NCBI GenBank assembly: GCA_017354895.1 | Contig: CP071495.1 | Span: 1,781,001 to 1,845,000 of the forward strand | Origin: Podospora comata | Taxonomy: Eukaryota > Ascomycota > Sordariomycetes > Sordariales > Podosporaceae | DNA: 64,000 bases | Direction of reading: 5' to 3' | Made by a program: the position numbers and the translations under genes | Notes under the pieces: model-generated | The model's input: only the letters and a program-made list of their open reading frames with translations | What the model was told of the DNA's origin: nothing | Databases searched by the model: none | In this document: positions 48,210-60,082 of the stretch, in pieces | Layout of the letters: each line of letters opens with the position of its first letter | How positions within the stretch are numbered: position 1 is the stretch's first letter

Positions 48210-50794
48210 TCACATCCCCGAAACCCTCATAGCACCATACCCAACCGTCACCACAACCACCAACGTCAAAACACTACTCGGCACCCCCCTGCTGATAAAA
48301 TGCTTCACCTGCAAATACCTCTGCCCCGCCGGATCCTCCTTCATAATAGCAGCTATCAAACCAGTCAGCCTCCGTCCCATTCATCATCAGGATTAAAAAA
48401 ATAAAATGAAAATTGAAAAAACTTACTCATATTCGGAAACCCACTCGTCGGCAACCCCATCGCAGCACTGCACATCAGCACCCCCGTCATCACCAACAAG
48501 TTCGGATGCGGCTCCTCCAACCCCTTGCCAACATTGTACACCAGCGGCAAAATAATCAACGCCGCCACCGTGTGACTGATAAAAGTCGCAATCACCAAAA
48601 TCAAAGTCGAAAACACGACCAAAATCCCATACAGCGAAAAGTCCTCAACCTGAGCCGTGATCTCCCTCGTGACGGTGTGCAACAAGCCGGAAGAGTTCAC
48701 CGCCTTGCCCAACGACAACCCCCCAGCAGCAAGAATGATAATGGTCCAGGGAAAGTTGTTAAAGTCTTCTTTCGTGAGGATACCAACGCCAAAGAAGAGC
48801 GCAATGGGGATGATGGCGATGACGCCCATGTCGCCAAAGACATTCTCCAAAGTGTGAGACGCGCACCAGAGGCCGATCGTGGCGATGGTGACGATTGTCA
48901 CAAACCACTGGATACCCGTGAAAGGGTCCTTGATGGGGCGGGTGGGCACAATGGTGGTGCCACGCCCGGGTTTGAACGTCACCAGCAGCAAGATCCAGAT
49001 CAGAACCAGCGAGATGATCCCGACAGGAATGACAATAAAAAACCACTGCCCCCACGTCGGCGCCGGCTCCATGATACCGATGGCCACCACGTTCTGCGGC
49101 GAGGCAATGGGCGAGAGCATCCCACCGATGTTCGAAGCCAGCGCGATACCAATGATAACAGCCTTGGACATGTCCGATCCCGAGGGCAGGTTCCGGAGCA
49201 TGGGCTCAATGATGCCGAAGCACAGAACCGGCGCGGCAACATTACTGATCAACATCGACGCCACAGCCGCAACAGCCATGTTGGCAATGAGCACAGTCTT
49301 TGGCTTGGTCCCCGCCTTGCTCAGCACGAACGTGGCAATCCGCTTATCAATATAACACTTCGACAACGCAGCCGCCAGCGTGAACCCACCAAGCAACAAC
49401 ATGATGACCGGCGTCCACATGGCCGCAAACACGGCAGCCGTAGCGTCCTTGGCACCCAACCGCTTGTGAGGCTCGTCCTTGTCCAAGAAAACCTGCAACA
49501 CCACGCACAAGAATGGAATCGTCAACGATGTCACAAACAGCGGGATCGCCTCCGTCGCCCATAGCAAGCTGACAAACACCAGAATGGCCAGACAGTTCTG
49601 CTGCTCCGGCTTCTCCATGATCGGAACCAGCAGCATGGTCACAAAGACGGCAAAGATGACGACAAGCGCAAACATGGTGGAGCTGACGAGCCAGGTCGGC
49701 AGGTTGAAGCGCCCAAGAGGGGTGCTTATCGCCTTGGTCGTCAACACCAAGTCGTCATCGCCCTGCAGCCGAGCAGCCTGGGGGTCCGCATCCCGGCCGA
49801 GCAGCGTGTGGCCCAGGCTGGCGGCTTCGGCTCGCCTTTCCAGGCCGATCAGCTCCCTCCAGACCGTGTTGCGCTCCCAGACGACGTGCTCGCGCAGGTG
49901 TGACCGGAGATCCTTGGTGGCGGCGGCTTCGTCGCCGTCCGTGACGATCTCGGCGTAGGCCTGGACAATCCGCTGGATATGCTCCTCCAAAGACTTGGTC
50001 GTCTCTGGCTTGAAGGGGTAGGCAGAGTCGACAAAGCTGCTCATGTACTTTGACCGGAGCCGGCGGTCGCAAATCTTGTCAAACTTTTTGAGAATCTTGT
50101 TGAAGCCGGTCCTGTTGAGCTGGCTGTAGGATTTGAGCTCGCAGAGGCGGACGTAGACGTCGATGATTTTCTTCTTGAGCATGATGCCGTTGGAAAAGAG
50201 AGCGGCCTGCTCGGCGTAGTCATCGTACGTGACGCTCAGCCTTCTGAGCGACCTGGTGAGCTCGGTGGAAGCGGTCATGTCGGTGGTGGAGGCCAACATG
50301 GCATTGGGGATCGTCCTGCGTCTCCCAAAGCTTCCCCTTCTCCTCTTGGTGAGCCCGGTCGCCTCGCCGTCCCCGTCGTCGTCGTCGCTGTCTTCTTGCC
50401 CGTCATCTTCGGTTGAGTGACGGCTCCTGGCGCTCTGGCTGCGGTTGCGCAGCTGTGGTCGCTCGCTGGACCGGGTGGCGGGTCGTGTGTGCTCGTCGGC
50501 TCCCTCCTCGAATGCGGCCACCTCTTTCAAGAGGGCGTCGACCTCGTCTGTCAGCTCCTTCTCCTTGATGACGTAGAAAGATGTGATCTTTTCCAGCTCG
50601 ACATCGAGGGCGCGGGTGAAGATGGTTTCGGGGTCGTCATGTTGGATCAGGGGTCGCGACTCGCCGTCGCCCCCGGACGCGAGGTGGATCGACTTTTCGA
50701 GCGAGTATATTAGCTTCTTGAGGGTGCTGTAGGCGATGTAGTGGTTGCTCCAGTCCGGCACAGCATTGAACTGGATGCTGTGGGAGAACTTCAT
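48210..50794 (-). CDS. SPX-domain low-affinity phosphate transporter (Pho87/90/91 type)
   Basis: Membrane phosphate carrier with a cytosolic inositol-pyrophosphate sensor. Two exons on the minus strand, 50794-48427 and 48352-48210, with a 74-bp intron (GTAAGT to GATAG, phase 1), encode 836 residues. The start is fixed by the canonical SPX N-terminus MKFSHSIQFNAVPDWSNHYI; an open frame continues upstream but has no ATG. The SPX domain covers about 1-330, with long acidic and RS inserts, and contains YSQLNRTGFNKILKKFDKI. A dozen or so hydrophobic segments of the DASS/ArsB-like carrier fold follow from about 400. They include two conserved hairpin-type signatures, SNIGGMLSPIASPQNVVAIG and FISHTVAALIILPL, and end with SAAMGLPTSGFPNM. 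This order matches yeast Pho87, Pho90 and vacuolar Pho91. Which one is orthologous, and hence plasma membrane or vacuole, cannot be read here. No CACGTG phosphate-regulator site was noticed upstream. Confidence 0.93.
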
Positions 50795-52508
50795 CTCGTC
50801 GTTGTGTTCGAGCCAACGGCGCTTCTCGGCCCGCCTGACGTTGTACCTGCGCTGCCGGTCGCGTGTTTTCTCGTTGTATTCCCGTTCCCGCTCCCGTTGT
50901 TTGTCGCCGGCCTTGTACTCGCCTAGCTCGTACTCTTCTCCAACGGTGCTGCTACTGCTGCTCCCTCCTCTGACAAGAAGGTCCGAGGTTTTGTGTGGTC
51001 GACGGGCTTCTTGTGGTGCGTAAAAAGAGGAGGGGACCTCCTGAAAGGCGGATGGGGGTGTAATTTTCAAAGATGTTGCCTTGACGGCATGCTGTGCAAA
51101 ACAAAAGAAGGGGAGTTTTCTACAGCAAGGAAACAGGAACTGGGCGCAGAGATAAACCCATTGTGTCGGGTGGATGCAGCCATCGCCGTCATTCCGAGGA
51201 CCCCCAGTGGTCCAGCGCCCAGGGCTGTCCCCACCAACCCGCGGCGCGGTCCACCAGCCTGTTGGTCTAGAATCTTGGAACGGCTTCCGGCACTATCAGA
51301 CGAGGAGGATACAGATGGTGTGTATTCTACCGTGTTTTTTCTGTCTAGAAATCACACATTAGAAGTGTAGATTTGAAACAAGAGAGATGTTCTCGATCTA
51401 ATTTTTTTTCTTTTTTGAATTGGAGAACTTCTCCTACAAGACCCCTATGACTTGCTGGAACATGTTCACCTTTTGTCCATGTTGCAATGACGACATTTTT
51501 TGTACAGCTCCAGACGAACAGGCATTACGTGCTTCTGCAAGCCGTTTGTGTAACCAAGAACAGAACTTGTGCATTTTTGGGGGAAAGCTACACCAGGCAG
51601 CATGAGAGGAACTCAATCAACCGAGAGACATGGAAGAGAGGCTGATGCTTTTTTGCCACATTCTGGCTCAAGGTTTGCTCTCTTCAGGCGTTTGAAACCT
51701 TCGTTGCCAACACTGACCGGAAAGTGTGGCTGCCACAGCGTGGGAGAACCTTGACGGCTCACCCAGTTCTCAGGGGTGTCTGCCGCAATGTTGAAGCACA
51801 AACCTCCCCATGATTCAAGTTCAGAGACACTTTCTATCTTCACTATGATACCCTTTGAATTGAATACACTCTGTTATACAGAATACCGCCTGTAACCTTG
51901 GCCCAGAAAATCAAAACAACCGCCAAGCGTCTGTTACGTACTTTTTAGTGAGCATCACGAATGGTGACAGTCTCATCTCAGTTTCTGGTACGCTGTGACT
52001 AATAAGATATCACTTGCACTTACCCCTTTTCACTGCCTCTCCTCCCCTCAATAGTCCTATTGCTTGCCTGCTGCGAGGTGAAGTGTCATAAAAGTACGGA
52101 GTATTTAGTCCTGTCCAAGATACATCATCAACCCTAACCCTTATCACGCCCGCGCAATCACCTGCTGTCGCGCAAGCTATGCCTGACCTCCAACAATGTG
52201 CGTCATTCGCAGCTCTGGAGGTGTCTATTTTCTGTCTCTTCTACCGTGTTATAGCCTCCTCCGTCGCAGCTCCATGGCCCTCATGTCTCCGCATTGATCC
52301 ATCAGATTGTTGGGGGAACCTGTTCTGTTCCTCTGGATATCGATGCTGCACATCCCCTCTCCACCGCCGCGCCAGCTCAACACAGCGAGAAAGCTGGGTA
52401 TCAATCTCCGCCTGGGACAGCTAACACCGCAACCGCAAACCTATTACCACATCTCGCGCCCGGCGCGGCGCGCAAACACACACACAATAATAATAGTCGT
52501 CCGCCACG
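50795..52508. other. Divergent intergenic region, phosphate transporter / vps39
   Basis: About 1.7 kb between divergently transcribed genes. Only short open frames are present. A CCCTAACCC-like motif occurs near 52130 close to the vps39 start. No gene is seen. Confidence 0.45.
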
Positions 52509-55500
52509 ATGCTGTCCGCATTCACGGCCCGGCCCATCATCGAGCTCAAGCAGCGGGACAAGTCCAAGATTGAGTCCATCTTGGCTTATGGTACACAGCT
52601 TCCTTACCACTGATCTACGGGCATCTACTAATTCATATATTGACAGGCGACCGCGTGCTCGTCGGCCTCAACACCGGCTCCCTTCGAATCTACCGAGTAA
52701 ACGACATCCCACCACCATCCGATCCCCCAAACCACCCCCCCTCCCAAACCTCCACCAGCCAACCCTCCCACGATGAACCACCACCACCACCACCACCACC
52801 ACCACCCCAAAAACCAACCGACCTCCTCCGCGAGGTAGAAAAGTTCTCCCCCCGCGCCATCGAGCAGCTGGCCATCATCAAAGGAGCCAACACGCTAGTC
52901 TCCCTCTCAAACTACACCGTCTCCCTCCACGACCTCCAAACCTTCTCTCCCATCGAAGCCCCCCTCTCCAAAACAAAAAACGCCTCCACCTTCGCCGTAA
53001 CAAGCAACGTAGTCCAGGACCCGTCAACAGGCGTCCCAGAGATCATCTCCAGGCTCGCCGTGGCTGTAAAACGCCGGTTGTTGCTCTGGTCATGGCAGGA
53101 GAGCGAGCTATCCCCCGATGTGACCGAGATACTACTCTCGGAATCAATCCGGTCACTAACCTGGGCAAACGCCACCAAGATCGTCTGCGGCATGAACGGC
53201 GGGTTTGTCATTGTAGACGTGGAGACGGGAAGTATAGAGGATATCGTCGGGCCAGGGGCGATCGGGACGACGGGAGGGGGGGGTGGGACGGGACGTTTCG
53301 GGTCGGTGAGCGCTACTGGGATGTCGTATATGGGATTGGGGAGTTACATCCCTAAGCCGCTGTCTACCAAGCTCGCGGAGGGCGGGTTGTTGCTCGCAAA
53401 GGACATCAACACTTTATTCATTGACGATTCCGGGAGGGCGCTGGAGAAGCATCAGATCCCGTGGCAGTCTGCGCCCGAGTCGATCGGGTACAGCTATCCA
53501 TACATTCTGGCTCTGCAGCCGCCGGTGAAGGGGACGCTGGAGGTGCGCAACCCTGACACGCTGAGTCTACTGCAGACGATCAGTCTCCCTGGTGCGGCGG
53601 CTCTGCACTTCCCCCCACCGACGGTTAGTGTCCAGCACACGGGCAAGGGATTCCACGTCCTGAGCGATAGGGCAGTGTGGAAAATGGAAGCGACGGATTA
53701 CGACTCGCAGATTGACGAGCTGGTCAAGAACGGGAGGCTGGACGAAGCGATCAGTGTGCTCGGCATGCTGGAGGACGCCTTGTTGAAGAATAAGACTGAG
53801 ACTATGAGGGAGGTCAAGATGCTAAAGGCGGAGGTGCTGTTTAAGCAAAAGAAATACAGGGAGTCGATGGACCTGTTCAGTGAAGACGAGGTGGATGCCC
53901 CGCCGGAAAGAGTCTTGAAATTGTTCCCCAGGATTATTGCGGGGGATTTGTCGGGTGTGGAGGAGCAGGAGGAGCACGAGGAGCACGAGGAGCACGAGGA
54001 GCAGGAGGAGGAGGAGAAGAAGAAGAAGAAGGATGATTCTGATCATGAGGGGAGTACAGTTGGGAAGCACTCGGAGCCGGAGGTTGTCGCCTCTCCTCCC
54101 AAGGCTGGCGGGGGGGGAGGAGGGGGGTTTGCAAAGTATCTGATGGGACATCGGAAGCAACAGCTTAATCCTGAGACTGCTTCTGTCGCCTCTTCGCGGC
54201 GGACAACACAGGATGATGACGCGGCTAGTGTTAGGGGGCGATCAAGCGAGGACCATCACGCACAGGAGGAGAAGGAAAAGGATTTGAAGAATGCGGTTCT
54301 GGAACTGAATTCTTATCTTGCTGGTGCCAGGGCGAGGTTGCAGAGGGTGATTGATCCTGCTACGGGGAAACTGAAGCCGAGGAGGGCCCGGTCGGAGACG
54401 CTCTCTGCCTCCCAGGCGGCTGCTCAGGAGGATCTGACGCTTTCTTCGCGGCAGGTGGATGAGTCGGAGTTGCAGCTCGCGGCGGAGCTGCAGCACACGT
54501 TCAAGATTGTGGACACGACGCTGTTTAGGGCGTTCATGTACTCGCGTCCGCAGCTGGCGAGCTCGCTGTTTCGGATACCGAATTTTTGCGATCCGGATGT
54601 GGTGAATGAAAGGTTGGTGGAGCATAATCGATTCAATGAGCTGGTTGACTTTTTCTATGGCAAGAAGCTTCATCGGGAGGCGTTGAATCTCTTGAGGAAG
54701 TTTGGGAGCTGTCCGGAGCCGGATGAGGCGGCGCCGGGCTTGCATGGGCCGCAGAGGACGGTGGGGTATCTGCAGGGGTTGCCGCCGGAGATGATTGATG
54801 TTATCTTGGAGTTTTCCGAGTGGACGCTGAGGAAGGACCCGGGGTTGGGGATGGAGGTTTTTTTGGCGGATACGGAGAATGCGGAGACGTTGCCGCGGGA
54901 GAGGGTGGTGGAGTTTTTGAGGGGGGTTGATGTGGCGTTAGAGACGAGGTATTTGGAGCATGTCGTTGGGGAGCTGGGGGATGGGACGCCCGAGTTTCAT
55001 AATCGGTTGGTGGAACTGTTTGTGGTGCAGCTGAAGGAGGGGAAGAAGAAGGATGGGGAGTGGGAGGGGTTGATGGGGAGGTTGGTGAGATTTTTGAGGG
55101 AGAGCAGGCAGTATAGCTTGGGGAGGGCGTTGAGCTGGATTCCGAAGGAGGGTGAGTAACTGGTCTGGCAACCTGTTTTTTTCATGGTTGGGGATGCTAA
55201 TGATGGCGACAGATCCCTCCTTTTATGAGGCTCATGCGGTGGTTCTCAGCAACATGGGACAGCACAGGCAGGCGCTGGTGATATATGTCTTCAAGATGAA
55301 GGACTATGCCAAGGCAGAGGAGTATGTTTCTCGTGTTCCCCATCCCCAAAAAAAAAAAAAAAGTCCCTTGAACTAACAAGCACAGATACTGCAACCACAT
55401 CCACAAGACACAAGACCTCCCCCCCTCTTCGTCTCCTGACCAAAACGACACCGACAACACTGACCAGCCCTCCATCTACCACACCCTCTTGTCACTCTAC

Positions 55501-55986
55501 CTCCGCCCACCCAGACCTCACGAGCCCAACCTTGGACCTGCGCTGGATCTCCTCTCAAAACATGGCTCCCGTCTGCCAGCTACTTCGACCTTGTCGCTTG
55601 TGCCAGATGATCTGCCTGTCGCGCAACTGGAATCGTATTTCCGCGGCAGGATGAGGAGCGCGAATTCAATGGTCAACGAGACGAGGGTGGTGGCTGGGCT
55701 GAGGAGGACGAGCCACTTGGCGGCGCAGGCGTTGTTGTACCTGGGAGATGGGATACCGGGGGGTCAGGCGGGGAGGAACAGGAGGGTGGTTGTTGGGGAG
55801 GAGAGGATGTGTGGGGGGTGTCATAAAAGGTTGGGGAGGAGTGTGGTGGCGGTTTTGCCGGACAATAGGGTGGTGCACTATGGTTGTTTGGGGAGGGTGA
55901 CTGGGGGGAAGGGGGAAAGGCCGATGAGTCCGGGGAGTGTCAGGTCGGGGGATGGGGGGGGGTTGAAGAATTGGGGGAGGGTTTGA
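52509..55986 (+). CDS. vps39: Vps39/Vam6, HOPS tethering complex subunit
   Basis: Vacuolar HOPS subunit that binds the Rab7 homologue and promotes late-endosome and vacuole fusion; in yeast Vam6 also acts on Rag GTPases in TORC1 signalling. Four exons: 52509-52590, 52647-55151, 55213-55321 and 55386-55986. The introns are 56, 61 and 64 bp with GTACAC, GTGAGT and GTATGT donors; phases are consistent and give 1,098 residues. The N-terminal CNH/beta-propeller starts MLSAFTARPIIELKQRDKSK and continues through VLVGLNTGSLRIYRV and VAVKRRLLLWSWQ to about 400. It is broken by a Pro-rich insert (a run of ten Pro). The central Vps39-1 helical region follows, with a low-complexity EEHEEHEEHEEQEEEE/KKKKK insert near 490. 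The clathrin-repeat region includes FFYGKKLHREALNLLRKFG and YVFKMKDYAKAEEYCNHIH. The C-terminal zinc-finger-like CGGCHKRLG...HYGC is conserved. All expected domains are present. Confidence 0.93.
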
Positions 55987-56125
55987 ACTGTATTTTTATT
56001 AGAGAAGGTAGTTGTAGAAATTTGAGTGGGGAGGGGAGGGCACACCATTATTCACCCCTCTGTTCGTTCAAAAACTTGTGATTATTATTCTGTTGATATG
56101 TGTGGTTGTTTGTTTTTATTTATGC

Positions 56126-56401
56126 TCAATCCTCCTCGACGACCTCCTCTCCGTAGTTCTCCTCCTCTTTCTTGTCCACCGCAGCTGTTCCAGCGCGGGC
56201 GTTGTCTTCTTCCATTCTTTGGGTGAGCTCCTTGTTGATGGTGGCTTGGAGGGAGTGGACCGAGTCCCGGAGCTGGGAGAGGGATTGCTGCTTGGCTTTT
56301 ACCGCACCGGTCGAGGTGGGGGTTGTTTGGGGGAGGGAGAGGGTGAAGGGGGCGTTGGTTTCGGAGGTGTAGGTGGCTGTGATGGCGGCTGGGTTTGACA
56401 T
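56126..56401 (-). CDS. gon7: EKC/KEOPS complex subunit Gon7
   Basis: Small accessory subunit of the KEOPS complex that makes N6-threonylcarbamoyl-adenosine (t6A) on ANN-decoding tRNAs and also affects telomeres. A single exon of 91 residues. It has the fungal Gon7 pattern: N-terminal ITATYTSETNAPFTLSLP, a Ser/Thr-rich loop, a helix SLSQLRDSVHSLQATINKEL followed by TQRMEEDNARA, and an acidic C-terminus with KEEENYGEEVVEED. Length is normal. It converges with vps39, with stops 140 bp apart. The upstream flank has no CT tract. The family is short and divergent, so the call rests on overall pattern. Confidence 0.8.
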   Translation of the reverse strand: MSNPAAITATYTSETNAPFTLSLPQTTPTSTGAVKAKQQSLSQLRDSVHSLQATINKELTQRMEEDNARAGTAAVDKKEEENYGEEVVEED

Positions 56402-57058
56402 TTTGAGAGCTGGGGACGGGGTGCTGTGTGGTGAGTGGTGAGGTATTGGTGGTGGTGACGGTGGAGGAGGGGGTCGAGGTTTGAAAATGGTGGGACTCTG
56501 GGATGAGTGCCGAGAATTGCCCCGCCTGGGGTGGGTAGGTTATTGGGACTGTGCTGGGGTTGTGACAACGCTTCAGGAACGAGGCAGAGATGATGAGACG
56601 GCACAGTATAGAGAAAATATATGCTGCTTCGTACATGAAATGGACATCAAGTCTGTTGTCTGGTGGTCGGTGAAGATAGTTTGACTGAAAGTGAGGCTTG
56701 GGGGTTAGGGTTGTCTATGGCGGTCCCCAGCTCAGCTGAATACCCGCTCTTCGGATCACTTCCGTCATCTGCAGCAGGGGTCATGGAACGCAGACGCTTG
56801 TGAAAGGCTTGTTGCTACGACCTGTTTACAGGGCAGAGTTTCTCCAATCCAAAAAAGATACCTATTCTCCGATTCAAGAAGATACCTATTCTTCGATTCT
56901 CCAATTCTTTACTAACTCACTCACTCACTCACTCACTCACTCACTCACTCACTCGGGGCAGCCAAGATGTAACACATCCTGGCCCATGATCCCCAGCACA
57001 AAACACAGCTCGAAACCGACTACTGCCAAAGGCATCATCTTACCTTAAACCTTACCCC
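56402..57058. other. Divergent intergenic region gon7 / HbrB
   Basis: Promoter region of both genes. Contains a CTCA tetranucleotide microsatellite at about 56915-56954. No gene is seen. Confidence 0.45.
56915..56954. repeat. (ACTC)n microsatellite
   Basis: Ten ACTC units are directly visible about 105 bp before the HbrB start codon. Confidence 0.95.
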
Positions 57059-60000
57059 ATGCAGCCATCCAGATCCACAGGGACCCCAGGGAGCTTCTCA
57101 CCCCTTCCTGGGGGGTCCAGTCCCGACCTGCCACGACCGAGACCACCACCACCATCACGACGGCAAGAGTCGGCGACGTCGACGTCCACAGCCGACGACC
57201 TGAACATACCCAAGGCCCGCGCCGCCGCCGCGCCGTCGCCCACGCCCATCTACACCAGCTTCACCAACAACAGCAGCACCACCAGCCTACAAAACTTCTC
57301 ACGACCTACCCTATCCACCGCCGCCGCCGCCGCCGCCGCCCGGTCCTACTCTCCCGCCACCGCAGAGACAATATCACGAAACGGGCCCTCACCCTTGACA
57401 CTCCCGCCCTCGTCGTCGGCAACATCCCCAGCAGCATCATCCACCTTCTCGTCAAGGGTCGTCTCCCACGCGCGCAAGAACTCGCAGAATGCGGGCATGT
57501 TTGAGCCTACTCTACCTTCAACCAGCACCTCGAACCTCTCCCAAGTCGTCGTCGGCTTGCATCACCAGCCCTCTCCCAAAATAAGCCCGACGCCTCCTAA
57601 CAGGGAAATGTCAGCGAGCCAAATCGCCGCCCAAGCGGCAGTGATGAGCCACCAGCAAAACCAGCAACAACAACAACAACAACAACAACAAAGAAACCAA
57701 TCCCCCCACAACAACCGCCAACGATCATCGACCCTACCAATGCCAAACTCATCAGAAACAGAACCACCACCCCCCCCAGCCAAAAGAGTAAGCGGCGGAC
57801 CGACAACAATGAACCCCCCACCACCACCACCAGTCCTCAGCCTCACCGAAGCGAGCGGTCCGAGAGAAAACGCCTTTGGGGGGCAGACATATCACAACGG
57901 GTTACTAGGAAATCACACGCTCGCCGCAACAGCAGCAGCCAACCTCGTCTTTCCCCGATCGGCGCAAACATCCCCGGGTCTACAACAATCCAGCATGCCT
58001 CCTCCCCCTCCCCCAGCGAGCGAGAAACCCCCCAAGCCGGAAAAATCCAAAGTCCCCAAACTCTTCTCCCGTCCCGTCAAAATCGGCAGCAGCAAAAGCA
58101 GCTCCGACGTGAAGGAGAAGCCGCTGCCCAGTCCAGGCAAGGGGGGTCTGCCCCATCCGTTTGCGGGGTTGCAGAGAGGAAACTTCAGCACCACGAGTCT
58201 GGAGTCAATGACGACGACGACGACGACGACGACGACGCCGACGACGGGGGGGCAGCAGCAGGGGGGTGGGGGGTTGTACAGTCTGTCCAATTCGAGTGTG
58301 GCGACGATACGTCCTGCTGGTGAGGAGGGGAGCAAGGAAAAGGAAAAGGAGAAGAGGCACCATTTCTTGTCGAGGCAGAAAAACAAGTTGAAGGATGAGT
58401 ACCATTTGCCTTTGAGCTCGGCGATGAGTAATTCGAGGCCTACGGATCCGAGCGCGCCGAGTAGTTTGTATAATTTCAACATACCGCAGAGTCCGATGGC
58501 GGGGTCGGTTGGGGGGTTTAAGAGCGGGTTGGATTTGAGGCATGGGGGACGGGCGTTGAGGGAGAAGAAGAATAAGACTGCTGCGAGCGAGGAGAAGGGG
58601 GATGATGCTAGTAGTTCTGGGGTTGGGAGTGAGTGGCCTGGAGGAGGCGGGAGTGTTATTTCGGGCGGGGGAGGATCAGGGGGAGGGGGAGGAGGGTCGA
58701 GCAGTGTTATGGCGCCAAGTTTGTATTTGAACGAGCCGTTTGACAGTCACAAGTACGGGCTGAACAACATGACGCATGATGATGCGTGGCCGTTTCTAAA
58801 GGCAAAGTTGTTGGTTGTGTTTGAGGCGGAGGATTTGAGGTTGCCGGTGGAGGATATCAACCGGGTGGTGACGATGCATATACAGTGGTGCTTGTTGAGG
58901 AGGAGTCCGAATTTGATCGTGGACGATTTGAGGGAGCTGTTGACGACGGGGTTTTCGAGTTTGGATCAGACGTTGAGGAAGACGCCGGAGGATAAGCTGA
59001 TTCCGTTGCTGGTGGAGCTTTGGATCTTCACTTTTACTGTGATCCTGCCCTATATGCAGGCGGTTTTCTTGCCTCTGGATCTGGAGTTTGCGGGGAATGG
59101 GCCGTTGATGACGGCGGAACAGGCGAGGGATTTTTGGGGGGGTGTACCGACCTCTTCCACTACCAAGTCATCACCTCCGGGGTCGGAACCGGCCGTCTCC
59201 CCGGCTTCGTCGGTGCTTGAGGTCAGGAGGTTGGTCCTCCTTGCTTTTAGGGACATTGTCATACTGCCTCGGTACGACACCCTCAAGTCAATGTTCTCTC
59301 GTCTGTCTCTCGAATTCCTCCCCCAGATTCTGGCGAGCAACGCCCTCGCCTCCCCACCGCTGCCGATTCCAAGCCCGGGATTTCACAACCTGGGGATTGC
59401 CTCCCAGCTGTCTGGCTCGCCAGGGGGTGGGGGTGGGAGTGATGCCTACTTGGTGTCGAGCAGTTCGTTACCGACAGCGCTGAAGGGGAGTGCCCCGCTT
59501 GATCCGGCGACTGCGTCTTACAATTCCACCACCACCACCCTGTTTGGGGAGGGTTCCATCGCTGGTAACCGCTCCCGCGCCATATCCAACGTTTCGTACG
59601 GAAGCGACGGCGCGGTAACGAATCAGTTCTCGAGACCGTTCACACCCTCGAGCCTCAACGCGTTGGGTGTGGCGGGCGGGGTCGGGGCTGGGGTGGGCGG
59701 TGCGTCGGTTTTGTCTTCTGGTCTGGCGGCGATGACGCATGCACCGCCGCTGCCGTCCGGGGTTCATCACAGTCTTAGGGATCAGAATGTGGAGGATAGT
59801 AAGCAGGTTACCGAGTTGGGGGGGAGGATGTTGCAGTGTATGTCTGTGTTGGCGTCGATTGGGGTTGGGGGTGGGATTGGGGAGGGGCAACAAGAAGAGG
59901 AAGAAGGGAACAGGAAGGTGGAGGAGTTGGGGAAGTTGTTGAAGTTGAATTGGTTGGGGAGGGGGAGGACGGGGAGGAATAGGAGGGGGTTGGTTGGGGG

Positions 60001-60082
60001 ACGGGTGAAGAGGGGGGGGATGGGGTTGGGGTTGGGGATTGAGGGGGGGATTAGGGAGGAGGGGGTTGTTGGGCGATGTTGA
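57059..60082 (+). CDS. HbrB-like protein (Bit61/PRR5-type TORC2 component)
   Basis: Homologue of Aspergillus HbrB, yeast Bit61 and human PRR5/Protor, peripheral subunits of TOR complex 2 that control actin, polarity and sphingolipid signalling. A single exon of 1,007 residues. The first 540 residues are disordered: Pro/Ser-rich with poly-Ala (57319-57340), poly-Gln (57658-57692), Pro runs and a poly-Thr run (58207-58240). The HbrB domain covers about 560-745, with THDDAWPFLKAKLLVVFEAE, VTMHIQWCLLRRSPNLIVDD, LLVELWIFTFTVILPYMQAV and VRRLVLLAFRDIVILPRYDT. It contains a Ser-rich insert (TSSTTKSSPPGSEPAVSPAS). The tail is Gly-rich with LNWLGRGRTGRNRRG. The last 40 residues are Gly/Arg repeats and could reflect read-through past an unseen splice site. 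The domain call is firm. Confidence 0.9.
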   Translation: MQPSRSTGTPGSFSPLPGGSSPDLPRPRPPPPSRRQESATSTSTADDLNIPKARAAAAPSPTPIYTSFTNNSSTTSLQNFSRPTLSTAAAAAAARSYSPATAETISRNGPSPLTLPPSSSATSPAASSTFSSRVVSHARKNSQNAGMFEPTLPSTSTSNLSQVVVGLHHQPSPKISPTPPNREMSASQIAAQAAVMSHQQNQQQQQQQQQQRNQSPHNNRQRSSTLPMPNSSETEPPPPPAKRVSGGPTTMNPPPPPPVLSLTEASGPRENAFGGQTYHNGLLGNHTLAATAAANLVFPRSAQTSPGLQQSSMPPPPPPASEKPPKPEKSKVPKLFSRPVKIGSSKSSSDVKEKPLPSPGKGGLPHPFAGLQRGNFSTTSLESMTTTTTTTTTPTTGGQQQGGGGLYSLSNSSVATIRPAGEEGSKEKEKEKRHHFLSRQKNKLKDEYHLPLSSAMSNSRPTDPSAPSSLYNFNIPQSPMAGSVGGFKSGLDLRHGGRALREKKNKTAASEEKGDDASSSGVGSEWPGGGGSVISGGGGSGGGGGGSSSVMAPSLYLNEPFDSHKYGLNNMTHDDAWPFLKAKLLVVFEAEDLRLPVEDINRVVTMHIQWCLLRRSPNLIVDDLRELLTTGFSSLDQTLRKTPEDKLIPLLVELWIFTFTVILPYMQAVFLPLDLEFAGNGPLMTAEQARDFWGGVPTSSTTKSSPPGSEPAVSPASSVLEVRRLVLLAFRDIVILPRYDTLKSMFSRLSLEFLPQILASNALASPPLPIPSPGFHNLGIASQLSGSPGGGGGSDAYLVSSSSLPTALKGSAPLDPATASYNSTTTTLFGEGSIAGNRSRAISNVSYGSDGAVTNQFSRPFTPSSLNALGVAGGVGAGVGGASVLSSGLAAMTHAPPLPSGVHHSLRDQNVEDSKQVTELGGRMLQCMSVLASIGVGGGIGEGQQEEEEGNRKVEELGKLLKLNWLGRGRTGRNRRGLVGGRVKRGGMGLGLGIEGGIREEGVVGRC

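Noticed and set aside
48413-49564. 383-codon His/Arg/Gln-rich plus-strand frame opposite the phosphate transporter
   Set aside because: Shadow frame with no domain; the minus strand carries the clear transporter.
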